A stretch of DNA of 64,000 nt from Earliella scabrosa (lineage: Eukaryota > Basidiomycota > Agaricomycetes > Polyporales > Polyporaceae): NCBI GenBank assembly GCA_022605405.1, contig JABYQQ010000006.1, positions 1,922,001 to 1,986,000 of the forward strand, written 5' to 3'. Position 1 is the stretch's first letter; the number at the start of each line of letters is the position of its first letter. A program made the translations under genes and the position numbers. Below the pieces are notes generated by a model. The model had not been told where the DNA came from and made no database searches. It saw only the letters and a list, made by a program, of their open reading frames with translations. Below, piece after piece: positions 11,522 to 24,542 of the stretch.

Positions 11522-12484
11522 TCAAATGTCCTCAAAGTGTATATCAGAGGAGTCCAGTTACGATGGTGGGATGCTCGATGCGGCGTATTCAGAAATGCTG
11601 GATCCTGGATGTCTCCCGATCTTGCGAGATGCGCCGAGCTGGGGTTTGCGTAGAATGTGAGAGGAGAGTGTCCTATAAGCGCAGTTTGTTAGCTCCCTGA
11701 TATAAATCCTAAGAAGCCTATGTTCTCACCAGCGTCGAACGAGGGTCGGTGTCCTTCAGCAAACACGCGGAAGAGATTGTAGTAGTTCAAGTTGAAAGTG
11801 GCAGTGCGACGCCATCTAATGCATTCGAATGGCAATACTGCGTCAGATGTTAGCGATCACGTTAGCCGTCTTCCTCGCACTATCACCTACCCAGCGTAGA
11901 AGACCTAAGTCAGCTTTGACTCGCCGCCCTCGGTGTGGGCAGAGTCGTTGCTGGAAAACGGGAACAACACTCGACCTCTCGAAGCTTCAAAGCTGTGCCG
12001 TGATGCGGCCCGCGCCGCGACGTCTGGGGAAGCGCTCGGATCCAAGCAATCGGCGGCCCGGCCTCCGCTCGTCACCTTCTCACTCCTAGTGCGAGCTCAC
12101 CTAGGGCAGGGCCTGACCAGGACTACGACCAACCTCTCAGGTGGGATTCGTTGTAGATGGGAAACAGACCTTAGAGGACCCCCCATGTACCCGTTCCCAT
12201 GCTGTCACCCTATTAATAGCGTCCCCCTATTTGGCAATGACCCGCTGGGACGCTCCCCGGGACGTCCCCGGAGACCTCGTATGCGAGAGGATCCTCTCTG
12301 GGACGTTCGTGAGCAGCTCCTCTCGGGCGAGATCCTCCCCCTTGTAGCATCCGGCAATAACATGACCAAAAGCTTCACTCATCCTACGTGGCACTTGAAA
12401 ATAAAACACGCGGCGTCAGCGTCCGACGGCGTCAATGAATGCCTCTACGGCCCTGAACCAACCTTCATCTTCTTACTGTCCAGT
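11522..12484. other. Region upstream of the KDZ transposase
   Basis: Holds the F-box promoter and the 5' flank of the KDZ element. Open frames at 11829-12480 have no motif I recognise and no consistent splice pattern. The left terminal inverted repeat of the KDZ element should lie here but could not be found by eye. Confidence 0.4.
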
Positions 12485-15400
12485 ATGGACCCTAGGTATG
12501 TGTTACCACCTCCCCAAACTCCTCCTTGGCGACCGCCACGCCGCGATGAGCAACCTGTCGGCGAGCATTTTAGTACTCCCCAAGGACGACGCGCCCCTCG
12601 GAAGAATGCGGAAGTCGTCACCCGGACCAATGCACTTGTTCTGCGAGACCGACTTGCTCAAGAACTCGAGGATCTTCTCCATCCTCCTCCTACACCAATT
12701 CCGGAACTGTCAGACTTGGATCCGAGCTCCGTTCACGACGCCGCGGCGGATGACATCTCCGACTTGGAGATGGCTAGCGAACGTATTCCCGACTGCGACA
12801 TCCCCTCCACCATGCCTCCGGAGGATGACCCGATGGTGCAGGAAAACCATGTCGAGTTTACAGCCGAAGACGCCGCTTCAAAACGATCCCGAAGACTCCA
12901 GCCAGATGAGGCGGCGCACCGCCTGTATTCTACATGGCTGGCGCTGATTCCGACTCTGGTTCCGAACTATCTTACATATCTACAAGCAGTTCAGGGGCGG
13001 ACCGGCGGGGGATCTGGAAAACTCGATCCATGTGATTGCACAAACCGCTCGTGCATGCTAGAGGTGACAAGCGTCACCTGCCTCTACTTTGACCGTACGC
13101 TCGTTCTTGTCCGAGACGCCTACAACTTCCATTGACATCCGCTGTGTAATAGATCTAGCAACGTTTGAGATACAGTCATGCTCCTGCTCGCCTCTACCCC
13201 CTACGCTTGTCAAGAATGGCTTATTCCCCACAGCTCCCTCCCAGCCCCGCGTCGCCGTGTCAATAGACCTCCTCGATTTCTACTTCGCATTATTCGAACG
13301 GTCGGCAGACGCTGTCACTGCGCTGGCCGGAGCACTCAAGACTTTATATCAGAGACGTGGCTTCCCTGTCCTAAACGAGAAGGTAAGTCCAGCCGACCAT
13401 GTGTATCCGTTCTACTTTTTTATCCTCCAAGTCATCACAACCTCTTTTGAAATCTGTTTCACTAGGGAGAACCTATCCAAGACCCCTTCCGCCGCGGAAT
13501 TGGATACGCAATACAGTGGTACGACTGCCTCCGAAACCACGTTGATTCCCTCGTGGAGACCGCTGTGGACAACAGTTTGCATGCGGTCATGTCGTTCAAA
13601 GCCGCGAAAGGCTCGGGACCCGGAGAAGGGTCGCAGAACATAGGTACAACTTGACTCTAGCCCTCACACGTATTTCCACTACTTATCGACATATTCCAGG
13701 GGCGCAGCAGAGTGTACCTGAATGCGGACCTTCCAGAGGAGCTACAGGAGAACAGCCGGCAGGACCTCTTGGGGTAGGTACTCACAGTCGTCCTCCGGCT
13801 GTAGGCACTTGCGAGGGTTTCATGGGATCTCCCGGAGGACCTCTGCGGGAGGGCGCGCAGGGACATCATGCAGGAGCTGCGAGGGAGGGTGCCACAGAAT
13901 ATTCCCGCGGACGTCCGGCAGAACGTCTGGGCGTAGGTCTTCCGGGAGGTCTGCAGGAGGGTCCCAACGCACACTCCCCCGGAAGTCCGTGGGAGGGTTC
14001 CAACGCACACTCCGCCGGAGGTCCGTGGGAGGGTCCCAACTCCACGGGCGGTCCGAGGGAGGGTGCCACTGGACGTCTTATGGGAGGTCCGGAAGAGGGC
14101 TCCGTTGGACGTGCTACCGGAGGTCCGCGAGAGCACTCTCGCGGCCCTCCCTCTGACTTGCGACACCGAGAGCCAGGACCAGACGGTGCGGGACTCACTG
14201 CAGGGAGCTGCGACCGGATCCTCCAAAAAAGGTGTCCCGCATGTTTCGGAGGCACGAGATTCGGACGTGACTTCAAGAAGTAAGTAAATGGTGTGTATTT
14301 GGCTGCTCGTCTGACATTCTCTTGCAATACAGAGACGGTGGAGACGTCCATGTCGCAATCGACGCAACATTCAGCCAACGCCACAACCTTGCGGCTGGGG
14401 ATAGCCCCTGGTTTCACGAGCCCAAGTACTTCATCTCCAAGAACGCTGTGGACGCCGTCGGAACTCGTATTGAGGACGCCCGGAAGAAAAAGCCGCGTCC
14501 GCATACCAGCGAAGTACCACAGGACGCCTTGGACGAATGCGAGAAGTCGTTCGAGGCGGCAGACGAGCAGAAAGCAAAAACTCATGGCGTCAAGTTCGAC
14601 GATACTGGCCTTATGGCTCTCATGTGCCGCCACGACATTGTGCTCTTCCTAGCTAACGTCGACTCTCCGGGCGAGCAGCAAAAGTACGGTGTTGCCTTAG
14701 TGGAACATCTTATGTCATTCCTCCCTTGCGAGGCGACCGTCGCCGTGTTCTATGACATTGGTTGCGTCCTCGACCGTAGTCTTCACTTGGTACGTACTCT
14801 TCATTGGACTCTCCAGGCAGAGATGAACAAATCGTTCGCAGTACGACATTCTCCCGCAGTCAATCGTTGAGCGACTTGTCTTTGCCACTTCGGTGATGCA
14901 TGCCTACGGTCACCAATGGTCGTGCCAACTCGTCTACAACCCCCGGCTCAGGGAAGGGCTTGGTCTCAGTGAAGGGGAAGGAACCGAAAGGGTTTGGTCT
15001 AAGTTCCGCAAGCTTATAGGCGTAACGCGAACTTCCGGAGTGAGTACTATCGGAATCATTACCGTGCTCTTGCTTAATAGGGTTACATGTGTCATGCAGC
15101 GTTCACGTCGAATCTGGTACCTAGACCGCCACGCCGATTCTGTCAACGCAACTGCACGGGAAGACTTGGGAAACTGGCTCCGATCTCGCCTCAAGAACGG
15201 CGTGGAAGCTCGCACAGCCAAGGCGGATCAGGAACTCCACGAGCTTCAGATTCCGATGCCAATACTTCGCCAGCAATGGCAATCCCAGCGCACTGCTCAA
15301 CTCTCCGTCAGGAACCGTAAGGCGCCCAACATATCCTCAACTTTGTTGCGCACTAATGACGGTCTTTCAGATGCGCCTGCACGTTTGAAGAAAGAGCTCG

Positions 15401-16790
15401 ACAGCGTGCTCCACCTACAATCGGAGCTAGACGACATCAAGAAGTTTGTCAACGCGATGCAGACTCACATCGCAACCGAGAATACGAATCCGCAGGCCCA
15501 CCATTTCCTCAGGAGCTTGCAACAGTCGCATGCGCGCACGATCGAGCAGGTTGAAGCCCTCTATGCCTCTTTGAACGTCCCGGAAGAATTCCCTGAGGTT
15601 CTGGGACTGTCTCTGCCTTTTGTCCGAACGCTCGTCATGGCGCGCAACTTGAAAATCAACATCCGGAAGCGCGCAATTGGAAGCTTCTTTGAGTGGGATA
15701 AGCTCGACCGAGCCGCCGGTGGCCGGGATCAGCCTTTAGGTAGGTGTACGTCCCCGCTACTGACAACGCATGATGATTCCGACCTCAATTTTAGGGACCA
15801 AACTACATCAGCATACCCGGAAGGCCATAGCGAAGCGGACACCTGCCCTTCTGACCGCTATTCGGAAGTTCAACGGATACTGCGACACGTTGAAACGCGA
15901 ATACAAGAAGAGTTGGAAGATCCCCTTACCGAAGCATCTCCCGGTCGAACTCGGAGCCCTTCGGAACGATCCCAGCCTCCTCACAGACGTCTGGGTGACC
16001 CCTGTGACCTCCGAGTCTCCAACGCCCCGGTGGCTGGACGACCCAGACATGCGCCGCGGTATTCGCGTGATGCTCGCCAAAGACCGATGTCTCGAGGAGC
16101 GGAGACGACTCGGAGATGAGGCCGACAATCTTTGCAGGTGGTACGGCAACGAACTTGCGGCGGTGGAGCTGGCGCTTCGTACTTCATGCTGTGAGTCGCA
16201 CACTTCTGTCACCGTGATCATTCGCGCCGGTTAACCGCCGAATGTATCCAGATTCACCAATTGCATTTCTTCTTCAGCAACGGAAAGCGGAGCTGCTATT
16301 GCTCCAGGCACGCTGGCGGACTCCTTTGGCATCGGAGCTACGCTTCATATCGCGCACCGAAGAGGCCGCACGCATTGCTGAGCGGCTTTCGGGTACTTCC
16401 CAAACTCAGCCGTTGACATGGGTGCATCTCACCTTCTCCGACGGGCATGAGAATGAAGACCATGCGGAGCTAGAGGACTACTACTGCGACCCGGACACCG
16501 TGCTTGCTCAAGATACTATCGCGCAGCTCGTCGGCGACGACGCCGAGCCTGAGGAAGACGAGGACGCACCTGGACTGCACACAGACGCAATTCTTCCGAT
16601 TGTGGAGCACAACGTTGTTGGTTCACACGCCCCCGGGGTAGCGTTCTCCTTTCCGCCGCCCCCTTCGCTGCATCGCACCCCGCAGAACCCAATCAGGATC
16701 CCCGGACCGGCCGTTGCAGGCGTCTCCGACGATGAATGTACTTCCATCAGCAAAAATCCCCCCGGCCATTTAGTTATCATTGATACATAA
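12485..16790 (+). CDS. KDZ-family DNA transposase, apparently intact
   Basis: Kyakuja-Dileera-Zisupton transposase. Nine exons (12485-13094, 13153-13382, 13466-13643, 13700-14279, 14333-14789, 14842-15039, 15100-15739, 15795-16190, 16252-16790) join in frame to 1275 residues without a stop. An N-terminal Cys cluster (CDCTNRSC...SVTCLYFD, then IQSCSCSP) is the CxC element seen in front of KDZ cores. A zinc pair RCPACFGG precedes the catalytic core: VHVAIDATFSQRHN (first Asp), FYDIGCVLDRS (second Asp) and SEGEGTERVWSKF (Glu), with HAYGHQWSCQ between. A coiled-coil stretch follows, then a long C-terminal region with acidic and Pro-rich tail. The reading frame could still make an active enzyme; terminal repeats were not located. 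Confidence 0.88.
13718..14150 (+). repeat. In-frame degenerate repeat block in a KDZ exon
   Basis: Degenerate tandem units of roughly 39 bp encode Gly/Pro-rich motifs such as GPWEGSNAHSAG, GGPWEGPNSTG and GGPREGATGRL. The block lies between the CxC-containing N-terminus and the zinc pair before the catalytic core. It adds about 145 residues of probably disordered linker without breaking frame. Similar runs continue on either side in weaker form. Confidence 0.7.
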
Positions 16791-16975
16791 TAGGGCATAA
16801 TAGTAGCTACATCGCTATAGGACCGCCAATGATCTGTATTATAGCACTAATTACATGCCATTTGGTCGTCATCGTGTGAGGCCCTCTGCTACATGGACTA
16901 TCATACCATGGATTCAAACTATTTCGCATACATGAGGTCAGCCGGTTTCAAGTCATATAGCTAACTAGAAGTAGT

Positions 16976-19900
16976 CTAGAACATTGTCATGTACATATGC
17001 AAGTCGCTGAACGGATTGACAAAGAAATGATCACACGCATCGAGGACCGTACTACTACTCCAGTCTCGGGGTACAAAGCCGTTTCCAGGTGCGATGGGGT
17101 ACAGGTGGCAGCTGCGACGGAAATGCCTGACCTCTACAACGCTTGCTCGCAACGCTCCGTTCGCATCGCGACATCGGCTCACCTTGTAGAGGCCGTGTAC
17201 AGGGTCGGGCTGCGTGAAGGCGGTGAACCACTCAACGTAAGCGAGAGGCCCTGGCGCGATTACATCCGGCATGACTTGCTGGAGGACAGAGCGGGGCAGC
17301 TTGAAGATAAGACGCACTCGTCCTACGCGATAGCCTAGAATGGATAAGATCAGTCTAAGTGCACCAAGAGGACTCGGAGAGCAAAGGACGTACTTTGAAT
17401 GCCAGTTCCCGCGGCGTTAGGCTCCTGCACAAGTACCGTGTCAAAACGGGCAGGAACGTGACGGCCACGTCGGTCCCGACGCGATGGACGCGCATGCACG
17501 GTGTCCTTGACGGACTCCATAATTCCGAGCTGTTGTGCGTCGCCTAGAACAAATTTGACGCGATGAAAGACAGGAAACCTGTTGAATTGATGCAGCACGT
17601 TGAGGGACTCGTGCTCGATTTCGGCGTCGGTGAGAGAGGGATCGCGGTACGAGACAATGAAGCGGGCGAGGGCATCACGGAAATATGTCGCGCCGTAATC
17701 GTTGATGGCAGCACCCATGCGCAACGCCTTGACGTTCGGCCATTTTGCGAGCTTGATCTGCGTATGCGCAGCAGCTGTGAGGTCGTTGGAGCGTGAAGCC
17801 GAGGACTGTGTCGATGACCTTTGCGGGGCTGATGATGGGCCGGGATCGTGCTGAGGTTGGAGCTGGCTCTTCTGGGCCATGCGCTCGAGGCGCCATTTGA
17901 TGTAGGCCTCATGGCGAAGGATCTTCTCGCGCCGTTCGAGCCAGTCCGTCATCTGAGGGAGCTCGTCACGATGGTTCGTGGCGCGATAGGCGTCCTTTGC
18001 GAAGTCGATGTGGAGCCGCTCGGTGTATTGTGTGTCGTAGTTGTCGGTGGTTCCAAAGAGCTTGATTGAGTTGAGGTAGTGGTCCAGGGAATGCAGCTTG
18101 GGGAAGTGGAAATTGGTGCGGATGCCGAGGTCGATGAAGACGTTCTTATTGGCGTGGAACCGCTCCAGGGCATTGCGGAGCAGACCAAGGGAGTCGGAGG
18201 TGTGCGCGGGATACCGAGCGATGTAGAGGAAGTCGAGAATCGCACGCACCGATCGAACAAGTCGGACCGGTGACACGCCATCGGGAAGCAGAAGTCCTAT
18301 CACGAGGCTTAGAAGGAACCGGCAGATGTCCGCGTGCTCCTTGCCGGTCACCTTCTGCAGGGTGGTGACTCCTTTCAGGAAGAGCCGGATATGATGGTTG
18401 GGTGGCAGCCGGCGACAGCGAGCATCGAGTTCCTCAGGACCGTATGCTTGCTTGAGCCAGCTCAAGACGTGCTTGATGACACCTTGATAGAGCTGGTGAA
18501 GGATGTCGGGGGTGATGGAGCGGAAGATGTCGACGTATGGGAGGTTCTCCCAGAAGGGATGGCGTACCGGCTTGATGCCTACAGAGCGGCAGGCACGAGC
18601 GAAGGCGGTCGGTGACTCGTTGATGGATTCGAGCGCGTCGAGTATCTTCTCAAGATCACGGAGTGGCCGTTCGGGGTCTGTTGTGTTGCCGACCTCCGCA
18701 CGAGGGATGTCGCACTTCGGGCATGTGCCGTTCTTGCAGCAGGTCACCATCAGTTGCTCCAAGTAATCCCCTACATACATCGCTACAATAGGATGACCGC
18801 GGCGGACTACACCGTCACCGCTCGCGATCGCAATTCCGTGAATGCCTGCCTTGACGAGGGGCTTGAGGATCATTGTCATGCACGTGTGGAAGAGGTTCGC
18901 GACGACGCGGCGTCGAACTGTCTTGCTCGTGATGTGCTCGAGACGCGAGGCGGGGAGGTAGGCGAGGAGGATTTGGCCGCGGCGTGAGGTCTTACGGCGG
19001 ATGTCCTTTGGGAGATTGCCAATCGTGAGGTACACGGGATACGCCGTCTTGCTTCCAAACAGCGTGAGTTGGGTCTTGTCCGACGAGAGGATGACCGGAA
19101 TGATAGTTGCGCCCGGTTTGCGCTTCTCAATCTCCTTCTGCAGGAAACAGAATGGTGGATACAAGGGAGGGAATCACAGATGGAGGCGGAAAGCGTACCT
19201 GGGTGTCCCACCACCAGCGACCGGTGTGCATGTCGATGTACACTCGGATCGTGTGGTCAGGGTCGGCGTAGTGATGCTCTGGCGTGAACACCAGGATGCC
19301 GGTGAACTCGGGGTCTCTGTACAGTGCCCGGATGCACAGTATGACGTCGCGGTAGAAGACCTCAAACGCTTCCCCGGCAACGATGATCTCGCGGCGCGTG
19401 AAGCGCGGTCACCCGGACGACAACTTCTTGTCAATGATGTCGTTGAGTTCGCGAGAGTTGCTGAAGGAGAGGCCTAGCAGCGTGACAAGCTTTGCGGCGT
19501 TAGTCACTCGGAGACGAACACAGACGATACGGTCTTACCTCCTCGATCTCAAGCAACTCTGTGAGAGCTGTTGAACCGGGACCTCGCATCTTCGCCCAGC
19601 GTGCGATCTCCCAGTCCATGCGAGAGCGAAAGGGCGCGTAGGGATTGACACCGTCCGAGTCAATGACGTCTTGATATCGTTCATACTCGGAGGACATCGG
19701 CTGTTTGTTGATGGGGGCACCGGCGTGAACGCCCGGAAAACGAACGACGTGCGTCCGAGCTCGTAGGTGGTCGTGCGTGCGGCGCTGTGCGGCGCGCTGC
19801 TGCTCATTGTCGTGTGATGTGATGCCGTCGATGTCTTCTGCGAGTCCGGCGGTAGGCCCAGACGCATGTGGCGGGGGCGGAGGCTCCCAGCCAAGTTCTT

Positions 19901-20405
19901 CCTCGAAATGGTCGGCCTCCTGGGTGTCTTCTTCCCCGCTGTCAAACCCGTCATCCAATCCAACCTCCCCATCCCCATCCCCATCCAGCCCGTCGCCTTC
20001 CACCAACTCCTCTCCGTCCTCGTCGTCCGGTCCCTGATATTCGTCGTAGTCGTCCCAGTAGCCAGGCTGGTAGTCGCCAAAATAGTCGCCGTTGAACGGT
20101 TGCGGGGAAGTTGGGTGACCAGGAGTCGGCTCGTCGTCGCGGTCGCTCGAAGACGCGGAAGGAGGAGGATGGGGGGACCCGAGACGGGAGCCGGACCCGA
20201 GAGAGGCGTCCAGGAGTGGTGGGGTGCTGGCTCCGTCCGTCTCCAAGTCTTCGTCGGACACATAGAGGGCCTCTCGCAGCGGTGCGCAAGTAGCCTTTTT
20301 GGTCTGGAGGATGTGCTGGGGCAGTCCGCTCGGTGTGAACCAAAGTTTGCAGCCCGAGCATTGATGGGTAGCGCGTGGTGTCCGGTGACGAAGTCCGCGA
20401 GCCAT
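16976..20405 (-). pseudogene. Plavaka (CMC superfamily) transposase with one stop
   Basis: Exons 19539-20405, 19199-19489, 17394-19137 and 16976-17334 join in frame (introns 49, 61 and 59 nt) into about 1085 codons. The N-terminus has a C-x2-C plus His/Cys zinc-finger-like motif (CSGCKLWFTPSGLPQH) and a long acidic linker. The second exon has GEAFEVFYRD and DMHTGRWWW. The core has IIPVILSSDKTQLTLFGSK, AYPVYLTIGNLPKDIRR and KNGTCPKCDIPR, then PDILHQLYQGVIKH and DTQYTERLHIDF, all typical of Plavaka. Exon 2 contains an in-frame TGA at 19409-19411, where CGA (Arg) would restore the frame. The start is the ATG at 20405, since the frame above it begins only with GTG. Terminal inverted repeats were not identified. 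Confidence 0.85.
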
Positions 20406-20686
20406 GGTCACAGCGAGCAGTGAGGAGAGGAGCGTAAAGCTGAGTATCGAGCCCGATCGTGGAGGTCAAAGTGAGAATCTGAGATGGGTCGCGACCCTTA
20501 GTGACCGATGTCACGGAGAGGCTGAGTCACGGCTGGCGAGTACTTACGGGTTCGCCCAATTTCCACGTTTTTCTTCGCAACCACCACGTATACGTAGACC
20601 CACCTCCCTAATTCTTCCAACTATTCAGCTTCACCCTCTTCCTACTAGTCGTTCTCCTCACCTTCCCCTGCATACTTTTCACTTGT
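20406..20686. promoter_or_regulatory. Shared divergent promoter region
   Basis: 281 bp separates the start of the Plavaka gene (minus) from that of the DUF6532 gene (plus). Pyrimidine-rich runs lie just before the plus-strand ATG. No specific operator could be named. The head-to-head layout suggests the two may be co-expressed. Confidence 0.4.
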
Positions 20687-22914
20687 ATGGCTCGTAGTCA
20701 AGGTCGTCCGCGTGCAGCGAGCACGTCATCGCTTGAAGACAGCGAAGTTGTCGACAACCAGGGAACGACAACGAGTTCTCGAGGTCAGAACGTCCGAGTC
20801 GGTCTTCCTCTCGTCTGATTGCTGACATACTGGCGGGGACTCAGCTACACGCAAGGCAAAAGCCAAAGCCGGTGAAGGTTCGTCAGCCTGGATGACGTGG
20901 CATGGCATACTACTGACCTCGATTCACAGCATGGGCTGACCTGAAGCCCCGGGCTCGGCAGAAGAAGTCTCCTACTGAGTCGCGCGGTGGGCCTGACCCG
21001 GACGGAACCACTGGTAAGTGTTGCTCCGACAAACTCACCATTCTGAACGTTGAATGCTGGTGTCATAAGCCGTAAGCCCACCCAAGATCACCGTGAAGGC
21101 CTCGAAGTATCGTGCACCCGTCATGGACTCGGACGCGGAGGACTCAGACCCCGAGAACAATGCGGAGGACTTGTACTCTGCCGCTCGAGTCAAGTCCAAG
21201 TCCGAGTCTTCTCAGGGTAAGAAGCATCATGAGGTCAGTATCCATGCATCCATCCGTACTATGTCTTCATGTACTCACTCTTATTCCAGCCCACCACGCC
21301 CGGTCCGAACATGGGCAAGACAAACACTGTCAAGACCCTTCCCGAGCGCTCGAAGAAAGCCGCGGCGTCTGTCGGCTCTGAGGGCTCTGGTCCTAGTGGC
21401 GACAGTGGTAGCGACTCGGACTCCAAGGCCTCCGGTGACGACGACGACGACGAAGCCGCGCAGGACGAAGATGACGACAGCGATTTGCAGCAGTTGGAGA
21501 GCAACCCCCGCGCGCTCAAGGCGCAGTTCGATGCAGAGGTGAGTGATTTTCCCAAGCTCCCAAGGCTCGCGCATGTCTGTCATCACTCGCTCTGGGATTT
21601 CTCACACGCCCGCTCTTCCCATCTTTCTCCCATACAATACTAGGAACCCGAGTGGGTTGAACCCGACCACTCGGACAATGACCGCCCCTCCCTCAAGCGC
21701 CGATCCGAGTCCGGACCTGCCGCCTCGCGTCCCACTCAACCGCGTGTCTCGCCTCCTCTGAACAGCCCCGTCCACACGGCCTCTCGCTCTAAGAAGCGCG
21801 TGATCATGTCCGACGCCAGCGAGGATGAGTACTCACGCCCCCACGGGTCTGACGATGACGACAGCATTGAGCTTGTCCTCTCCAAGAATGGCGGACGCCT
21901 CAAGCTCAAGAAGCAGCGGCCCCGCGTTGCTCAAGTCGCGCGCCGCGCTGTGGACAACATCCAAGCAAGTGTCTGCCTCACGAACGCATTCCCCGACGGA
22001 GCTGAGAAGACCACCGACTTCGCGCGCAAGGCCCTTGTCAAGGCTGCCAAGGATCTCGGCGACCAGGAAATTGTGCGCCGCCTGAAGCGTGATGCACCCT
22101 ACTGCAAGAAGCTCACAAGCATTGTACATTTTTGCTCTTCGTTTGTGTGCAAATAAACTGACATACTCCTCAGCCCGTTCAACGCATTCCGAACTTCCGC
22201 GGAAAGGTTAAGAGGGTCACAGATGCCATTGCTGGCAACGTCTACAACCTCCGCCCGGGTGAAGTCCAAAACGTGAACTTCCTGCAGGAGGGCCTGCGCC
22301 ACATCTTTCCAATCAACCCAGCGGTACGTCACGATGTCTCGACTGTTCTTGTGCTCCGCATTCATCGAAACCGTTGCCAGCAACAATCGGTGGACGGCAC
22401 GAAGCCTTACGGGATCCCCGTCTTTGCTCAAGTCCTGCGCAACGCATTCTTCCGTGACGAACGAAGCTTCGGGTACCGCGTTGTCGACCGCTTCGAATCC
22501 AGTCTGGCCGATCAGCCTGACGAGAAGGAGATCCCAGCGGCGATGCTTGCATTGGTGTCTACAGCCGTACGTCAGTCTCTCTGCCAAATGACGTGTGACT
22601 CACTCATCACTGCTCAGCTCTACGCCTCGATCGGGGACTACCGGAACGTCCACTACAAAGCCGGCGAGTTCAAAGCCAATCTGTTCCTTGATGCCTATCG
22701 CCAGAACATGCAGACCCTATCGGAACTGAAGGCGGAGAGGCCGCGCAACTACCACAACCTCATGCATAATCTGTACACCGAAGTCTGGTGAGTTCGTCGT
22801 CGTTGAGAACCACATTCAAGTGCTCATGTTGGTGCTAGTGTTTTGTCTGGTGCCCCTGATGCCCGGGTTCCGGTCAAGAGCTTCCTGAACCTCAAGGACA
22901 TGGCCGACGAGTAG
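20687..22914 (+). CDS. DUF6532-domain protein
   Basis: Ten exons (20687-20783, 20845-20877, 20930-21013, 21070-21233, 21290-21538, 21644-22123, 22174-22323, 22381-22566, 22618-22787, 22839-22914) join to 562 residues. The first half is disordered: basic/Ser-rich, then strongly acidic runs (DDDDDEAAQDEDDDSD). The second half is the predicted globular domain, with FARKALVKAAKDLGDQEIV, VQRIPNFRGKVKRVTDAIAG and YASIGDYRNVHYKAGEFKAN, which I recognise as the DUF6532 type common in Agaricomycetes. Its function is unknown. The acidic plus basic tail would suit a chromatin or nucleic-acid partner, but that is inference. It sits back to back with the Plavaka transposase and just before a Ulp1 protease, so it may be transposon cargo. 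Confidence 0.75.
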
Positions 22915-23454
22915 TTCGCATTTATTCTCTGCACTCACTGGTACACATTCATACGCTCTTTCTCACTGCTTTCCCTCATCGTCCACCTCATACGCCTCTG
23001 TTAATCTCCACACAGTAGATACAGGTCTCGGTCTCTATTACTTGGTTCAGCATAGCGTAGACACTCGTTGATCCTCATCTAACCCCCGCTCAGTTGCCAT
23101 AGTGTCCTCTCTACCGTCGCATACATCTTACCATACGCCGTCAATAATAGTGGTTGCTTTCATAACAAGGGTGTGATAAGTATTAATATATCGAGCAACA
23201 GCTCGATCTAGTACTCGCAAATCGTCAGTTCATTGATCATCAAACGTTGACAATACAGTGCTTATAGAGCACAAAATGTTGCTCGTTGGGCTCATTGATC
23301 ACCCCACCTAGTCAATCTGTCCGATTATCTAGGTGGCGCATAATTATTAACATTCGGACAAATTAGTCACAAAATGCGCGCATATGTGCTAAGTGGCTGG
23401 GGGGATTTTCGCTGATGTTCAGACACTCTCACTGAATTGCAGCCCGACCCCGCC
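22915..23454. other. AT-rich intergenic region
   Basis: 3' flank of the DUF6532 gene and 5' flank of the protease. It is notably AT-richer than the genes, with short palindromic-looking stretches around 23190-23350 (for example atcgagcaacagctcgat near 23180, and caccccacctagtca against attatctaggtggcg). It could be a transposon end. No gene seen. Confidence 0.45.
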
Positions 23455-24412
23455 ATGTTCGTTCGAGTCTTGCAGCTTGCCGTGGACGCAGACCCGGTGA
23501 GTGTATTCATATGCCGAACGACCGTGTTGCTGATGTGTGGTAACGACAGTACGGTGCGACCCAGGATCTCTCGTTGGCGTCCGCGCTTCCTAAGGCATCC
23601 CAGCCCACGATGGGCGATCCGAACGCTACCCGGGTGCTACCGCACCCCGACCCAACCTGTAAAGACATCGCATTCCTGCCGGAGGATACGGCGCTGCTCC
23701 GGGACCCTTCGGGATGGCTCAACGACGATTGCCTCAATGGATGCGCGCAACTCCTCGCCGTCCATTTTGGCACCGCGAACGTCGACGGAGGGCGTCCGAC
23801 AATCATCTCCAGCTTCGCTATGTCTCAGCAGCGCGATGGACAGTCTCTTGACGAGGGAGTATGGCGCGTCAACCACCGAAGCCGATACTGGGAGAGTGAC
23901 GTCTGGATCATCCCGGTCCATCAGCCGGCGACGCATCACTGGGAGCTGGCTGTGGTATACTTCCAGGCACGTCAGATTGCTTGGTTCGACAGCTTCGCGA
24001 ACACGTCCTCTTGGGAGGTCGACGTGCAGGTAAGCGGCGGCCGGGCATTACTCCGCATTGCGTTCCAGTGGCTCATTATGGTTTAGACCGTCTTTGCTCT
24101 CGTGCACCGGCTTCTCCGCATTGCTGCGCAAATGAACTACGCTGTCCCGAGCATCCATGGCGAATGGTCAGCGCACCGGCTGGTGGTAAGTACTTGAACA
24201 TTGTTTTACGCGTTCTCAAACTTATCCCGATGTTTCTCGGGTCTTAGAAGACGCGACTGCAGACGAACGGCTACGATTGCGGGGTTTGGGTGCTTGCATG
24301 CATCGCGGCTCTGTTCCGGGGATACCAATGTGTTTCGATGTCCGAGGCGGAGATTGCACGATTCCGCCGGCGTCTTCTGACCCTTCTGTTGACGAGAACT
24401 GCACCTCTTTGA
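23455..24412 (+). CDS. Ulp1-like C48 cysteine protease
   Basis: Exons 23455-23496, 23550-24029, 24087-24185 and 24248-24412 join to 261 residues. The Ulp1/SENP fold is recognised from WLNDDCLNG, the catalytic His in THHWELAVV, Asp in AWFDSF, and the Gln-Cys pair in QTNGYDCGVWV, in the correct order and spacing, so the active site is complete. Cellular Ulp1 removes SUMO. Stand-alone copies like this, without the N-terminal targeting region, are commonly carried by plant and fungal DNA transposons. The start codon is a guess: the frame is open a little further upstream and an N-terminal exon could be missed. Confidence 0.8.
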
Positions 24413-24542
24413 CCTTTCTCATCTATCTGTTGCCACGCTTGTACTCAGACCGTAAACAGCGAATGTATTCTGACCGCGACGTTACATGATTCAACCTAAT
24501 TCTCTCACACGGTACTTCGGGACTGAGACTACAATCTAACAG

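Noticed and set aside
13651..14370. Minus-strand and alternative-frame repeats in the KDZ exon taken as a separate gene
   Set aside because: The plus frame is flanked by correct splice sites and joins the zinc pair to the catalytic core.
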